Shown: in pieces, positions 43,553-52,613 of the stretch
Position numbering within the stretch: the stretch's first letter is position 1
Layout of the letters: every line of letters starts with the position of its first letter
DNA from: Geminicoccus roseus DSM 18922
GTDB lineage: Bacteria > Pseudomonadota > Alphaproteobacteria > Geminicoccales > Geminicoccaceae
NCBI RefSeq assembly: GCF_000427665.1
Contig: NZ_KE386572.1
Location: forward strand, 4,650,373-4,714,372
Direction of reading: 5' to 3'
DNA: 64,000 nucleotides
Translations under genes and position numbers: made by a program
Notes under the pieces: model-generated
Seen by the model: only the letters and a program-made list of their open reading frames with translations
What the model was told of the DNA's origin: nothing
The model's database searches: none

Positions 43553-44890
43553 TTGGCGACCGATCGATACGCCGGAGAACATGGCTCGTCCTGCCCGACC
43601 GCGATCGAGGCGTTCGAGCAGGCGGTGGCGGCGGTGGCGGCCCACCGCCCCGATGCCGCCGACGCCCTGGCGGCCAGCCTGCAGGCGGATCCCGACATGA
43701 TCGCGGCCCATGCCGTGAGCGGGTTTGGCGCAGTCATGCTGGCGCGCCGCGAATGCATCGCGGCCGGCGCCGCGCAGCTCGCCGCTGCCAAAGCAGCCGC
43801 CCTCCGGCGGCCGGCCACCCCGTTCGAGCAGGCCCTGCTGGACGCGCTGGAGCTGGCGGTGGCCGGCAGGCTCGCCGCGGCGGTTGCCGTCCTGGACGAA
43901 GCCCTGGAGCGGGAGCCGCGCTCCCTGCTCCTAGCCAAGCTGTCCCACGGCCTGCGCTTTCTGGGCGGCGACCTTGCCGGCATGGCGCAGGCAACCGGGG
44001 GGCTCTTGCGCCACTGGCATGTCGACGTGCCCGGCTACGGCTTCCTGCTCGGCTGCCATGCCTTCGCGCTGGAAGAGAACGGCGCCTATGACGAGGCCGA
44101 GCGCACCGGCCGGCGCGCGGTCCTGCTCGAGCCGCGCGACGCCTGGGGCATGCATGCGGTGGCGCATGTCTATGAGATGCGCGGCCGGGTGTCGGCCGGG
44201 ATCGGCTGGCTGGTCAACGCCCGACCCAACTGGCAGGGCTGCCACAATTTCCGCTTCCACATGGCCTGGCACCTGGCGCTGTTCCTCCTGGAGGAGGGCC
44301 GGACCGACGAGGTGCTGTCGCTCTACGACGAGGCGGTGCGGCCGGTGTTCACCGACGACTTCCGCGACATCGCCAATGCCAGCTCGCTGCTCTGGCGCCT
44401 GCACCAGGAAGGCGTGGCGGTGGGCGACCGCTGGGACGAGCTGGCCGAGATCGCGCGCCGCCGCCGCCACGAGACCATCCTGGTGTTCGCCAGCCTGCAC
44501 CAGCTGCTGGCCCTGGTGGCCACCGGCGACCAGGCCGGCGCGGACGAGCTGATCGACGCCCTGGCCGAGGAGGCGGCCTCGGGGAGCGGCGACCAGGCGG
44601 CGGTGGCCGGGCGGGTCGGCCTGCCGATGGCCCGGCTGATCGCCGGCCGGCCCGCCGGGACCAGCCCCGGCTTCTTGCTCGACGTTGCCGAGCGGCTGCC
44701 CGACATGGGCGGCAGCAACGCCCAGCGCGACGTGTTCATGCGCACCCTGGTCGACCATGCCGCCAGCTCGGGCGACGCCCGGCTGCTCCGCCGCCTGCTC
44801 GACCTGCGCCACCAGATCCGCCACGTCGACCGGTTCGCCACCGAGGTCATGCCTGCCCGGGCGAGCCGGCGCTCCTCGCTCCTCGTCTGA
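43553..44890 (+). CDS. TTC38-like tetratricopeptide-repeat protein
   Basis: A protein of about 445 residues made of helical TPR-like repeats, with the TTC38-family patterns LLGCHAFALEENGAYDEAERTGRRAVLLEPRDAWGMHAVAHVYEMRGR and the conserved NFRFHMAWHLALFLLEEG. Proteins of this family occur in bacteria and eukaryotes; the function is unknown. I placed the start at the TTG (43553) because GGAGGAGG lies just upstream; a GTG (43535) and an ATG (43514) are in frame, the latter beginning inside non-conserved sequence next to the tandem repeat. Confidence 0.85.
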   Translation: MATDRYAGEHGSSCPTAIEAFEQAVAAVAAHRPDAADALAASLQADPDMIAAHAVSGFGAVMLARRECIAAGAAQLAAAKAAALRRPATPFEQALLDALELAVAGRLAAAVAVLDEALEREPRSLLLAKLSHGLRFLGGDLAGMAQATGGLLRHWHVDVPGYGFLLGCHAFALEENGAYDEAERTGRRAVLLEPRDAWGMHAVAHVYEMRGRVSAGIGWLVNARPNWQGCHNFRFHMAWHLALFLLEEGRTDEVLSLYDEAVRPVFTDDFRDIANASSLLWRLHQEGVAVGDRWDELAEIARRRRHETILVFASLHQLLALVATGDQAGADELIDALAEEAASGSGDQAAVAGRVGLPMARLIAGRPAGTSPGFLLDVAERLPDMGGSNAQRDVFMRTLVDHAASSGDARLLRRLLDLRHQIRHVDRFATEVMPARASRRSSLLV

Positions 44891-44939
44891 GCCGCCATCG
44901 CCCTCCGCCTGAAGGAGGGCCACCGGATGGAGACAGCTA

Positions 44940-45440
44940 ATGAACGCGCTCGCAGCCGAGCCGGTTGGCCGGCCGTTGTTCCCGCCGTTGAGCGGCGCCC
45001 TGATCCTTTCCGCCCTCCTGGCAGGCCTTGCCGCCGACCTCGCCTGGGAAGTCTGGGCGCGCGGCATCACGCCCTTCTGGGTGGGCGGCCCGCTGGAGCC
45101 GGCGGCGCTGGTGCAGTCGGTGTTCGGGCTGCAGAGCCGGCTCCTGGCCGAGCTGGTCCACCTGGTGGTGGGCGTGCTGTTCTACCCGCTGGGCTATCTC
45201 TACCTCGCCCGGCCGCTGGCCCGGCTGCTCACCCCGTTCCTGCCCTGGTGGGCGGTCGGGCTCGGATTCGGGGTGGGCTTGTGGGTGTTCGCCCTTTACG
45301 TCATGGCCCATCTGGCTGCCGGCCTGCCTGCCTTTCTCGGGTTCATCCCGCTGACCTGGGCGTCGCTGGTGGGCCACCTGATCTTCGGCCTGGTGACGGC
45401 CGGCGTGATTCGCCTGCGTGAAGGAACCGGACGTGCCTGA
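44940..45440 (+). CDS. Conserved multi-pass membrane protein, unknown function
   Basis: A 166-residue hydrophobic protein with about four transmembrane helices (near 18-38, 68-92, 104-126, 138-158). The loop WEVWARGITPFWVGGPLEPAALVQSVFGLQ joins the first two. I recognise no family. A GCCCTCC/GGAGGGC hairpin (44900-44920) lies upstream and GGAGA precedes the ATG. Its last 8 bases overlap the start of the ThDP-enzyme gene, so the two are coupled. Confidence 0.8.
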   Translation: MNALAAEPVGRPLFPPLSGALILSALLAGLAADLAWEVWARGITPFWVGGPLEPAALVQSVFGLQSRLLAELVHLVVGVLFYPLGYLYLARPLARLLTPFLPWWAVGLGFGVGLWVFALYVMAHLAAGLPAFLGFIPLTWASLVGHLIFGLVTAGVIRLREGTGRA

Positions 45441-47061
45441 CCAGCAGCCAACCAGGGTCGCCGACCTCGTCGCCCGCACCCTCCACGGCCATGGCATCCG
45501 CCATGCCTTCGGCATGCCGGGCGGCGAGGTCGTGACCCTGGTGGACGGCCTGGTCCAGGCCGGGATCGACTTCACCCTGGCCCGCCACGAGACCCCGGCG
45601 GCGATCATGGCGGCCGGCTCGTACTGGGCCACGGGCCGGCCCGGGCTCCTGGTGACCACGCTGGGCCCGGGCCTGGCCAACGCGCTGAACGGCATCGCCG
45701 ACGCCGTCCAGGAACGGGTGCCGCTGGTGGTGGTCTCGGGCGTGGTCGAGCGCTCGGTGCGCGGCCGCTACACCCACCAGATCCTGGACCAGGCAGCCCT
45801 GCTCCGGCCCCTGGTCAAGGCCAGCTTCGAGATTGAGGCGGAGGACAGCGCCTCGGTGGTGGCCCGCGCCCTGGCGCTCGCCTGCGAGCGCCCGTTCGGC
45901 CCGGTCCATCTCGACCTGTCGCCGCTCGTCGCGGCGTCCCCGGCAAAGGACGCGCCCGCATCGTCGCCGGTCCGGGCCAGCCGCCCGGCCGTCGATCCGG
46001 ACGACCCGGCGCTGGGCGCCGCGCGCGCCATGCTCCAGCAGGCCAGGGCGCCGCTGGTGATCGCCGGGATGGACGCGGCCACGTCCATGCTGACCGGCCC
46101 GCTGCTCACCCTCCTGGAAATGCTGAACGCGCCGCTGGTCACCACCTACCGGGCCAAGGGCGTGGTGGACGAGGGCCATCCTTTGGTCCTGGGCGCCGCC
46201 GGGCTGTCGCCCCTGGCCGACGCTGCGCTGCTGCCGCTGGTGCGCGCCGCCGACCTGGTCCTGCTGGTGGGCTACGACCCGATCGAGATGCGGCCCGGCT
46301 GGCTCGACCCGTTCGGCCCGGATGCCCGGGTCCTGGAACTTACCGCGGCGGCGCCCGACCATGCCATGCACCGGGTCGACATCCGCCTGATCGGCGACCC
46401 GGCCGCCCTGGTCTCGGCGCTGGCGCACCGGCTGGAGCCCAGCCGGTCGAGCTTCTCGGGCGAGATCGCCATGGTCCGCGACCGCCTGGCCTCCGCGTTT
46501 GCCACCCCAGACGGGCGCTTTCGCGCCCATGACGTGGTCGACGCCCTGAACATGGCGCTGCGGCGGGACACCACGGTCACGGTCGACAGCGGCGCGCACC
46601 GGATCCTGCTCAGCCAGAAGATGCAGGTTGGCCGGCCCTTGCAGCTCCTGCAGTCCTCGGGCTGGTGCACCATGGGGGCGGCCCTGCCGCTGGCAATCGG
46701 GGTCAAGCGGGCGGCGCCCGAGCGCCAGGTCGTGGCGGTGATGGGCGATGGCGGGCTGGAGATGGTGGCGGGCGAGCTCGCCACCCTGCGCGACCTCGCC
46801 ATGCCGGTGACCCTGGTCGTGCTGCAGGATGCCAGCCTGGCGCTGATCGCGCTGAAGCAGGCCCAGGCCGGGCTGGCCTCGCAGGGCGTGCGGCTGCCGC
46901 GCTCCGACTTCGTGGCCCTGGCCCATGCGTTTGGCGGCGAGGGAATCGAGGTCCAGGACCGGCATGCGCTCGACCGCGCCCTGCAGGACGCCGCCGCGAA
47001 CGAGACCTTCACGCTGATCGCGTGCCGGATCGAGGCGGAGGACTATGTCAGCCGGATCTGA
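45433..47061 (+). CDS. Thiamine-diphosphate enzyme, acetolactate synthase-like
   Basis: A 542-residue ThDP enzyme with the usual three domains. The Pyr domain has GIRHAFGMPGGEV and the catalytic glutamate in LARHETPAAIMA. The central domain follows (about 190-330). The PP domain has the Mg/ThDP motif VMGDGGLEMVAGELATLRDLAMPVTLVVLQD, ending QD instead of the usual NN. It belongs to the acetolactate synthase/benzoylformate decarboxylase superfamily, but a true IlvB is not indicated because no small subunit is near. The start is GTG with AAGGAA upstream (a GTG five codons earlier is possible). It overlaps both neighbours. Confidence 0.88.
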   Translation: MPDQQPTRVADLVARTLHGHGIRHAFGMPGGEVVTLVDGLVQAGIDFTLARHETPAAIMAAGSYWATGRPGLLVTTLGPGLANALNGIADAVQERVPLVVVSGVVERSVRGRYTHQILDQAALLRPLVKASFEIEAEDSASVVARALALACERPFGPVHLDLSPLVAASPAKDAPASSPVRASRPAVDPDDPALGAARAMLQQARAPLVIAGMDAATSMLTGPLLTLLEMLNAPLVTTYRAKGVVDEGHPLVLGAAGLSPLADAALLPLVRAADLVLLVGYDPIEMRPGWLDPFGPDARVLELTAAAPDHAMHRVDIRLIGDPAALVSALAHRLEPSRSSFSGEIAMVRDRLASAFATPDGRFRAHDVVDALNMALRRDTTVTVDSGAHRILLSQKMQVGRPLQLLQSSGWCTMGAALPLAIGVKRAAPERQVVAVMGDGGLEMVAGELATLRDLAMPVTLVVLQDASLALIALKQAQAGLASQGVRLPRSDFVALAHAFGGEGIEVQDRHALDRALQDAAANETFTLIACRIEAEDYVSRI

Positions 47062-48265
47062 GCCGCGCCGCAGCGAGCGCGACCTGCGCCTGGACTTCTT
47101 CCGGGGCATCGGGATGTTCATCATCCTGATCGCCCACATCCCGGGCAACGCCTGGATCAACTGGATCCCGGCCCGGTTCGGCTTCTCCGACGCCACCGAG
47201 ATCTTCGTGTTCTGCTCAGGGATGGCGTCGGCCTACGCGTTCGCGCGGGTGTTCGACCGCCACGGCCAGGCGATCGGCACCGCCCGGATCGGCCTGCGGG
47301 TCTGGCAGATCTGGTGGGCGCAGATCGGGGTGTTCGTGGCGGTGCTGGCGGCGATGATCGTGGCCGACCGGATGTTCGCCACCGACAGCTATACCCGCAC
47401 CCTGCAGTTCGACCGCTTCTTCGCCGACCCGGCCTCCGGAATTCTGGGCCTGGTCACCCTGACCTATGTGCCGAACTATTTCGACATCCTGCCCATGTAC
47501 CTGGTCATCCTCGGGATGATCCCGCTGGTCATGGCGGTGGAGCGGCTGGCCGGGGGGCGGGTGGTGCTGGTCCTGCTGGGGCTCCTGTGGCTGGCCGCCC
47601 AGGCCCGGATCACCGCCCTGCCGGCGGACCCCTGGTCGGAGCGGGTCTGGTATTTCGACCCGGCCGGCTGGCAGCTGGTGTTCTTCACCGGGTTCGGCTT
47701 CGTGCGCGGCTGGCTGCCGGCGCCGCCGCGCAGCAAGACGCTGGTGGTCCTGGCCCTGCTGCTGGTCCTCGTTTCGATCCCGTTCACCTGGCTGCCGATG
47801 GTGCGCTCCCTGCCGTTTCTCCAGGCGAGCCACGAGGAGCTGCGGCCGCTTTTTGCCAAGACCCCGTTCGGCCTGCTGCGCCACCTGCATTTCCTGGCGC
47901 TGGCCTATCTGGCCTGGCTGGCGGTCGGCCCCGCCGGGCAGCGGCTGAAAGGCGTGCTGGTCGAGCAGGTGGTGGCGGTCGGCCGGCAGACGCTCGCGGT
48001 GTTCCTGAGCGGGATCGTGCTGGCCCGCATCCTGGGCGTGGTCCTGGACCAGCTCGGGCCCGGCTGGCTGGTGACGCTGCTGGTCAACCTCGCCGGCATG
48101 GCGGCGCTGCTGGCCGTCGCCCGGGTGGTGCAGTGGTACAAGGATACGCCCTGGACCCGGCGCACGCCGCGCCCGTCGCCGCCGGCGGCGATGGGCGCCG
48201 AGGGCCGCCCACCCGACGCGACTGTCGGCAAAGCGGCACCGCGCGTCTCCTGCGCCGCTTCGTGA
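47045..48265 (+). CDS. OpgC-domain membrane acyltransferase
   Basis: A 406-residue integral membrane protein with about ten helices, of the OpgC/acyltransferase-3-like group. ERDLRLDFFRGIGMFIILIAHIP is the conserved start, with Arg/Asp at the cytoplasmic face and a His in helix 1, and FGFSDATEIFVFCSGMASAYAF follows. OpgC succinylates periplasmic glucans; homologues in many alphaproteobacteria have unknown acceptors. No opgG/opgH genes are near. It begins 17 bp inside the ThDP gene. The last ~45 residues are proline/alanine-rich and disordered. Confidence 0.88.
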   Translation: MSAGSEPRRSERDLRLDFFRGIGMFIILIAHIPGNAWINWIPARFGFSDATEIFVFCSGMASAYAFARVFDRHGQAIGTARIGLRVWQIWWAQIGVFVAVLAAMIVADRMFATDSYTRTLQFDRFFADPASGILGLVTLTYVPNYFDILPMYLVILGMIPLVMAVERLAGGRVVLVLLGLLWLAAQARITALPADPWSERVWYFDPAGWQLVFFTGFGFVRGWLPAPPRSKTLVVLALLLVLVSIPFTWLPMVRSLPFLQASHEELRPLFAKTPFGLLRHLHFLALAYLAWLAVGPAGQRLKGVLVEQVVAVGRQTLAVFLSGIVLARILGVVLDQLGPGWLVTLLVNLAGMAALLAVARVVQWYKDTPWTRRTPRPSPPAAMGAEGRPPDATVGKAAPRVSCAAS

Positions 48266-48320
48266 CCCCCAGCGGGCCGCGCTAGACTGCCCGGGCCACC
48301 AGGAGCGAGGCCCGCCGACC

Positions 48321-50774
48321 ATGCCGCAGAACCTGCCGTCCCATACCGAGGTGATCGTCATCGGCGGCGGGGTGATCGGCTGCTCGATCGCCTATCACCT
48401 GGCCAAGCTCGGCATCACCGACACCCTGCTCCTGGAGCGTCGCCAGCTCACCTGCGGCACCACCTGGCATGCGGCCGGCCTGATCGGCCAGCTGCGCGCC
48501 ACAAGGGTGATGACCGAGCTCGCCAAGTATACCTCCGACCTCCTGTTCGAGCTGGAACGGGAGACCGGCCAGTCCACCGGGTTTCGCCAGAACGGCTCGA
48601 TCTCGCTGGCCCTGAACGCCGAGCGGTTCGAGGAGCTGGCCAGGGGCGCCTCGATGGCCAAGAGCTTCGGGCTGGAGGTGGAGCTGCTCCAACCCGCCGA
48701 CATCGCCGCCCGCTACCCGCTGCTGCGCCTGGACGACGCGGTGGGCGGGGTGTTCCTGCCAAAGGACGGCCAGGCCGACCCGGTGGGCGTCACCCAGGCC
48801 TTTGCGCGAGGTGCGCGGATGCGCGGGGCCCGGATCGTCGAGAACTGCAAGGTCGACCGGATCCTGGTGGAGGGCGGCCGGGCGGTGGGGGTGCGCACCG
48901 CCGAGGGCCAGACCGTGCGGGCCGGCACGGTGGTGATCGCCGCCGGGATGTGGGCGCGCGAGCTGGGTGCTGCGGTGGGCGTATCGCTGCCGCTGCATGC
49001 CGCCGAGCATTTCTACATCGTCACCGAGGCGATCGGCGGCCTGCCGTCCGGCCTGCCGGTGCTGCGCGTGCCGGACGAGTGTGCCTACTACAAGGAGGAT
49101 GCCGGCCGGATCCTGCTGGGCTGCTTCGAGCCTTCCGCCAAGCCCTGGGGGATGGACGGCATCCCCGAGGATTTCTGCTTCGACCAGCTGCCGGAGGACC
49201 TGGACCATTTCCAGCCGATCCTGGAAGCGGCGATGGCGCGGATGCCGTCCCTGGAGACTGCCGGGATCCACACCTTCTTCAACGGCCCGGAGAGCTTCAC
49301 GCCCGACGACCGCTACCTGCTGGGCGAGACCCCGGAGTTGCGCGACCTGTTCGTGGCCTGCGGCTTCAACTCGATCGGGATCCAGAGCTCCGGCGGCGCC
49401 GGCAAGGTCCTGGCCGAGTGGATCCGGGACCGCGCCATGCCCGAGGACCTGGTGGATGTCGACCTGCGCCGGATGCAGTCCTTCCAGTCGAACCGCCGCT
49501 ACCTGCGGGAGCGCACCACCGAGACGCTGGGCCTGCTCTACGCGATGCACTGGCCCTACCGGCAGATGGAGACTGCCCGCGGCGTGCGCCGCTCGCCCTT
49601 CCACGACCGCCTGGCCGGACGGCGGGCGGTGTTCGGCGAGGTGGCCGGCTGGGAGCGGCCGAACTGGTTCGCCCCGGAAGGGATGGAGCCGGCCTACCGC
49701 TATTCCTGGTGCCGGCAGAACTGGCACGACCCGGTCGGCCAGGAATGCCGGACGGTGCGGGACGCGGTCGGGCTGTTCGACCAAAGCTCGTTCGCCAAGT
49801 TCCTGGTCCAGGGGCGGGACGCCGTGGCGGTCCTGAACCGGATCTCGTGCAACCAGGTCGACGTGCCGCCCGGCCGGATCGTCTATACCCAGTGGCTGAA
49901 CGAGCGGGGCGGGATCGAGAGCGACCTGACCATCACCCGCCTGGACGAGCAGTCCTTCCTGGTGGTGACCGCGGCGGCGGCGCAACGCCGGGACTTCGCC
50001 TGGCTGCTCCGCCATCTCCCGGACGATGCCCGCTGCCAGGCGATCGACGTGACCTCGGGCCTGCCGATGCTGGGGCTGATGGGGCCGAACAGCCGGGCCC
50101 TGCTGGAAGAGCTGACCGGCGAGGATCTGGGCGACGCGGCACTTCCCTTCGCCAGCTCGCGCGAACTGGAAATCGGCCATGCGCGGGTGCGGGCTTCAAG
50201 AATAACTTATGTTGGGGAACTGGGTTACGAAATATATACACCCGCCGAGTTCGCGACCCACGTGTTCGACGCGGTGCTGGCTGCCGGAGAGCCGTTCGGC
50301 CTGGGCATGGCCGGCTTTCATGCCATGAACGCGCTGCGCATGGAGAAGGGCTACCGGCACTGGGGCCACGACATCGGGGTGGCCGACACCCCGCTGCAGG
50401 CCGGTCTCGGATTCTGCGTCGCCTGGGACAAGCCCGGCGGGTTCATCGGCCGGGAAGCCCTGGAGGAGGCCCGGCAGGCGGGTCCGCCGCACCGGCGCCT
50501 GGTGCAGCTGCGGCTGGAGGATCCCTTGCTGCTGCTGCATCACGAGGAGCCGATCTGGTGCGGCGACCGGATCGTCGGCAGCGTCACCTCGGGCATGTAC
50601 GGCCACCGGGTGGAAGCATCGCTCGGGATGGGCTATCTGGAGGCTGACCGGCCGATCACCCGCGAATGGCTGGCTGCCCACCCGCTCGAGGTGGAGATCG
50701 CTTGGCGCCGTGTTCCGGTGCAGGCGCAGTTGGCCGGGTGGTATGACCCTGATCATACCCGGATACGGTCGTAG
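48321..50774 (+). CDS. FAD-dependent oxidoreductase fused to GcvT-type domain (dimethylglycine/sarcosine dehydrogenase-like)
   Basis: An 817-residue fusion. Residues about 1-370 are a DAO-type FAD domain (VIVIGGGVIGCSIAYHLAKLG, TCGTTWHAAGLIGQL, where the His may carry the covalent flavin). A connecting FAO_M domain follows. From about 450 to the end is a folate-binding GcvT domain (FDQSSFAKFLVQGRDA, RITYVGELGYEIYTP, FHAMNALRMEKGYRHWGHDI). Such enzymes oxidatively demethylate dimethylglycine or sarcosine and pass the one-carbon unit to tetrahydrofolate. Codons around 50193-50240 are strikingly AT-rich. Substrate not fixed. Confidence 0.92.
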   Translation: MPQNLPSHTEVIVIGGGVIGCSIAYHLAKLGITDTLLLERRQLTCGTTWHAAGLIGQLRATRVMTELAKYTSDLLFELERETGQSTGFRQNGSISLALNAERFEELARGASMAKSFGLEVELLQPADIAARYPLLRLDDAVGGVFLPKDGQADPVGVTQAFARGARMRGARIVENCKVDRILVEGGRAVGVRTAEGQTVRAGTVVIAAGMWARELGAAVGVSLPLHAAEHFYIVTEAIGGLPSGLPVLRVPDECAYYKEDAGRILLGCFEPSAKPWGMDGIPEDFCFDQLPEDLDHFQPILEAAMARMPSLETAGIHTFFNGPESFTPDDRYLLGETPELRDLFVACGFNSIGIQSSGGAGKVLAEWIRDRAMPEDLVDVDLRRMQSFQSNRRYLRERTTETLGLLYAMHWPYRQMETARGVRRSPFHDRLAGRRAVFGEVAGWERPNWFAPEGMEPAYRYSWCRQNWHDPVGQECRTVRDAVGLFDQSSFAKFLVQGRDAVAVLNRISCNQVDVPPGRIVYTQWLNERGGIESDLTITRLDEQSFLVVTAAAAQRRDFAWLLRHLPDDARCQAIDVTSGLPMLGLMGPNSRALLEELTGEDLGDAALPFASSRELEIGHARVRASRITYVGELGYEIYTPAEFATHVFDAVLAAGEPFGLGMAGFHAMNALRMEKGYRHWGHDIGVADTPLQAGLGFCVAWDKPGGFIGREALEEARQAGPPHRRLVQLRLEDPLLLLHHEEPIWCGDRIVGSVTSGMYGHRVEASLGMGYLEADRPITREWLAAHPLEVEIAWRRVPVQAQLAGWYDPDHTRIRS

Positions 50775-50906
50775 ATTGTTGCCTGCCGATGGCCCCGACA
50801 TGACCGATTTGTGCTTCGTCAGCCTGCTTCCGTGGTTGCAGGATTGCGAGAATGCATTAAGTATCGGTAACACAAGAAATCCGCTCCCCTCACACTGAGT
50901 CCTAGC

Positions 50907-51695
50907 TTGTCCCAGCCTGCCGATCATTCCGCTTCCCAGCCGGCAACGCGACGCCGCGTACGTCCGATGCTGGTCGTGGTCGGCATGGCGCTGGGCTACG
51001 GCGGGGTGCTGCTGATGTCGCCGTCACTGGACGCGGCGGACAATCTCGAGCGCCTGCAGGCGGACATCTCGGTGGCGCGGGTGCCGTCCTCCGCCACGGT
51101 GCGGGTGACCGATCATGGCGTGCCCTCGGTGTCGCCGGAACCCGATCCCGATCAGCAGCCGCGCACCCTGCTGGAGCTGTTCAGCAGCTGGGTCGCCAAG
51201 CCGGATCCGACGCTGGATACTCCGCCCCCGCCGGTCAAGGTCGAGCCGCGGCCGGTGCAGGGGCGCACCGAGCTGGTGGTAGCGCCGGAGGGCACCGAGC
51301 GCGATGCGATCGTGCCGATCGACCCGGCTCCCAAGATCGCCCTGACCCCGTCTACCCCGCAGCTCTCCGGGGCGGCCAGCCCCAGCCAGATCATGCGCAA
51401 TGGCGGTCCGGCCGCCGAGCCGCTGAGCGTGCTCACCATCCAGCTGGTCTCGACCTCGCTGGTCACCGCCTCGCTGTGGGGCAAGTCGCCGGCCGCCGAG
51501 GAAGGCCCCCGCGACGAACTCGACCGTTTCGCCGCCGCCTCCGCCCGCCGCCTGGACCGCTCCCCGGTTCCCGCTCCGCGCCGCCTGGTCGAGCGGGCGA
51601 GGCCGCCGCTGAACGCCAGCCGGGTCAGCACCTCCCAGGAAGGCGTCGACTTCCTGCGGCCGATCGAGCCCGCCGCGGCCCCCGCGATCAACTGA
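50907..51695 (+). CDS. Membrane-anchored protein of unknown function
   Basis: About 262 residues from a TTG start. A basic N-terminus (RRRVRP) is followed by one hydrophobic segment (MLVVVGMALGYGGVLLM), then a long proline-, alanine- and serine-rich region with little predicted fold (e.g. PDPTLDTPPPPVKVEPRP). A bitopic protein with a disordered exterior or periplasmic tail is the simplest reading. The ATG at 50967 would start right at the membrane segment and is the alternative start. No family recognised. The 132-bp gap before it holds no clear promoter. Confidence 0.65.
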   Translation: MSQPADHSASQPATRRRVRPMLVVVGMALGYGGVLLMSPSLDAADNLERLQADISVARVPSSATVRVTDHGVPSVSPEPDPDQQPRTLLELFSSWVAKPDPTLDTPPPPVKVEPRPVQGRTELVVAPEGTERDAIVPIDPAPKIALTPSTPQLSGAASPSQIMRNGGPAAEPLSVLTIQLVSTSLVTASLWGKSPAAEEGPRDELDRFAAASARRLDRSPVPAPRRLVERARPPLNASRVSTSQEGVDFLRPIEPAAAPAIN

Positions 51696-51718
51696 GCCTG
51701 CCGTTCCGGCCGGCCCGC

Positions 51719-52513
51719 TCAGCGCGGCCGGGTGGTCCGCCCGCTTTCTGGCGAGAGCGCCGGGTCGTCGCGCGTGGCCGCGATCAGCCGGCCGGTCGCC
51801 TCGAACTTCAGCTGCGCCCGGGTGCGGCCGTCCAGGCTGGCGGCAGGCTGGCCGGAACCCAGCGCGGCCAGGACCACCAGGTTCTCCTGGGTCACCATCC
51901 GGCCGAACCGGCGCTTCAGCCGCACCCATGCCTCGACAGCACCCAGCGCCCGCAGGTCGCTCAAGGTGCGGACCCCCACCGCGAGCAGGCGGCCCGCCAG
52001 GGAACGGGCAACCGCGACCGGCATGGTCCGCGGCGGTGGTGGCTGCGCGATCGGGCGACCGGCCGGGGTCACCTGCAGCCGTTCCGCCGCCAGGCTCTGT
52101 TCCAGCGCGCCGCGCTCGAACCCGGCAAACTCCACCAGCAGTTCCAGGTAGGCGCGCACGAAGTCCGGCCCGTGGCCGTCGGTGGAGAGGCCGTGGGCGC
52201 ATTCGTGCAGGACGATCGGCCGGGTGCGGGCCCAGCGCGGCAGCTTGATCACCTCGCGCGACCCGGCGGCATGGCGCCGGCCGCGGCCGTCCTCCACCCT
52301 TGGCGGCGCCGCGTCCGTGCCCAGCCGCCGGGCGAACACCTGGTCCGCCAGCTCGCGGCAAGCCTGCAGCGACAGCGGCTTGCGGTCATGGGGCAGCACG
52401 TGGGCGGCTTCCCAGCGATAGAGCCGGCTGCGCTGGAAGTCGCGGGGGCGCGTTGCCGGCCGGCGCCGGGCGGCCGGTTGCGCAGGGGAGGGTTTGCGGC
52501 GTTGGGCCGTCAA
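51719..52513 (-). CDS. Putative HExxH metallohydrolase with TfoX-C-like domain
   Basis: A protein of about 264 residues from a TTG start. The centre has VLHECAHGLSTDGHGPDFVRAYLELLVEF: an H-E-x-x-H motif (His103, Glu104, His107) with a likely third ligand in HGPDF (about 114), as in small secreted or phage-type metallohydrolases. From about 163 to 222 the sequence MPVAVARSLAGRLLAVGVRTLSDLRALGAVEAWVRLK...NLVVLAALGS matches the C-terminal domain of TfoX competence regulators. The N-terminus is Arg/Pro-rich. There is no signal peptide, so it acts in the cytoplasm. It lies antisense between two plus-strand genes. Confidence 0.7.
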   Translation of the reverse strand: MTAQRRKPSPAQPAARRRPATRPRDFQRSRLYRWEAAHVLPHDRKPLSLQACRELADQVFARRLGTDAAPPRVEDGRGRRHAAGSREVIKLPRWARTRPIVLHECAHGLSTDGHGPDFVRAYLELLVEFAGFERGALEQSLAAERLQVTPAGRPIAQPPPPRTMPVAVARSLAGRLLAVGVRTLSDLRALGAVEAWVRLKRRFGRMVTQENLVVLAALGSGQPAASLDGRTRAQLKFEATGRLIAATRDDPALSPESGRTTRPR

Positions 52514-52613
52514 GCGGAGAAGTCCTGGCAGGCTGGCGTTGCGACAGCGGCAGCTTGACGGGGGCGGGTCCAATCGGCAAGCGGCTGTGAATGATCACGA
52601 GACCCGCGAGACG

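Noticed and set aside
45433-47061. Biosynthetic acetolactate synthase IlvB
   Set aside because: No regulatory small subunit gene is near, the cofactor motif ends in QD, and its neighbours are membrane proteins.
50196-50927. Minus-strand frame opposite the end of the dehydrogenase gene, ending in the AT-rich patch
   Set aside because: Only the patch gives it a stop codon; the protein has no domain and overlaps a conserved gene.
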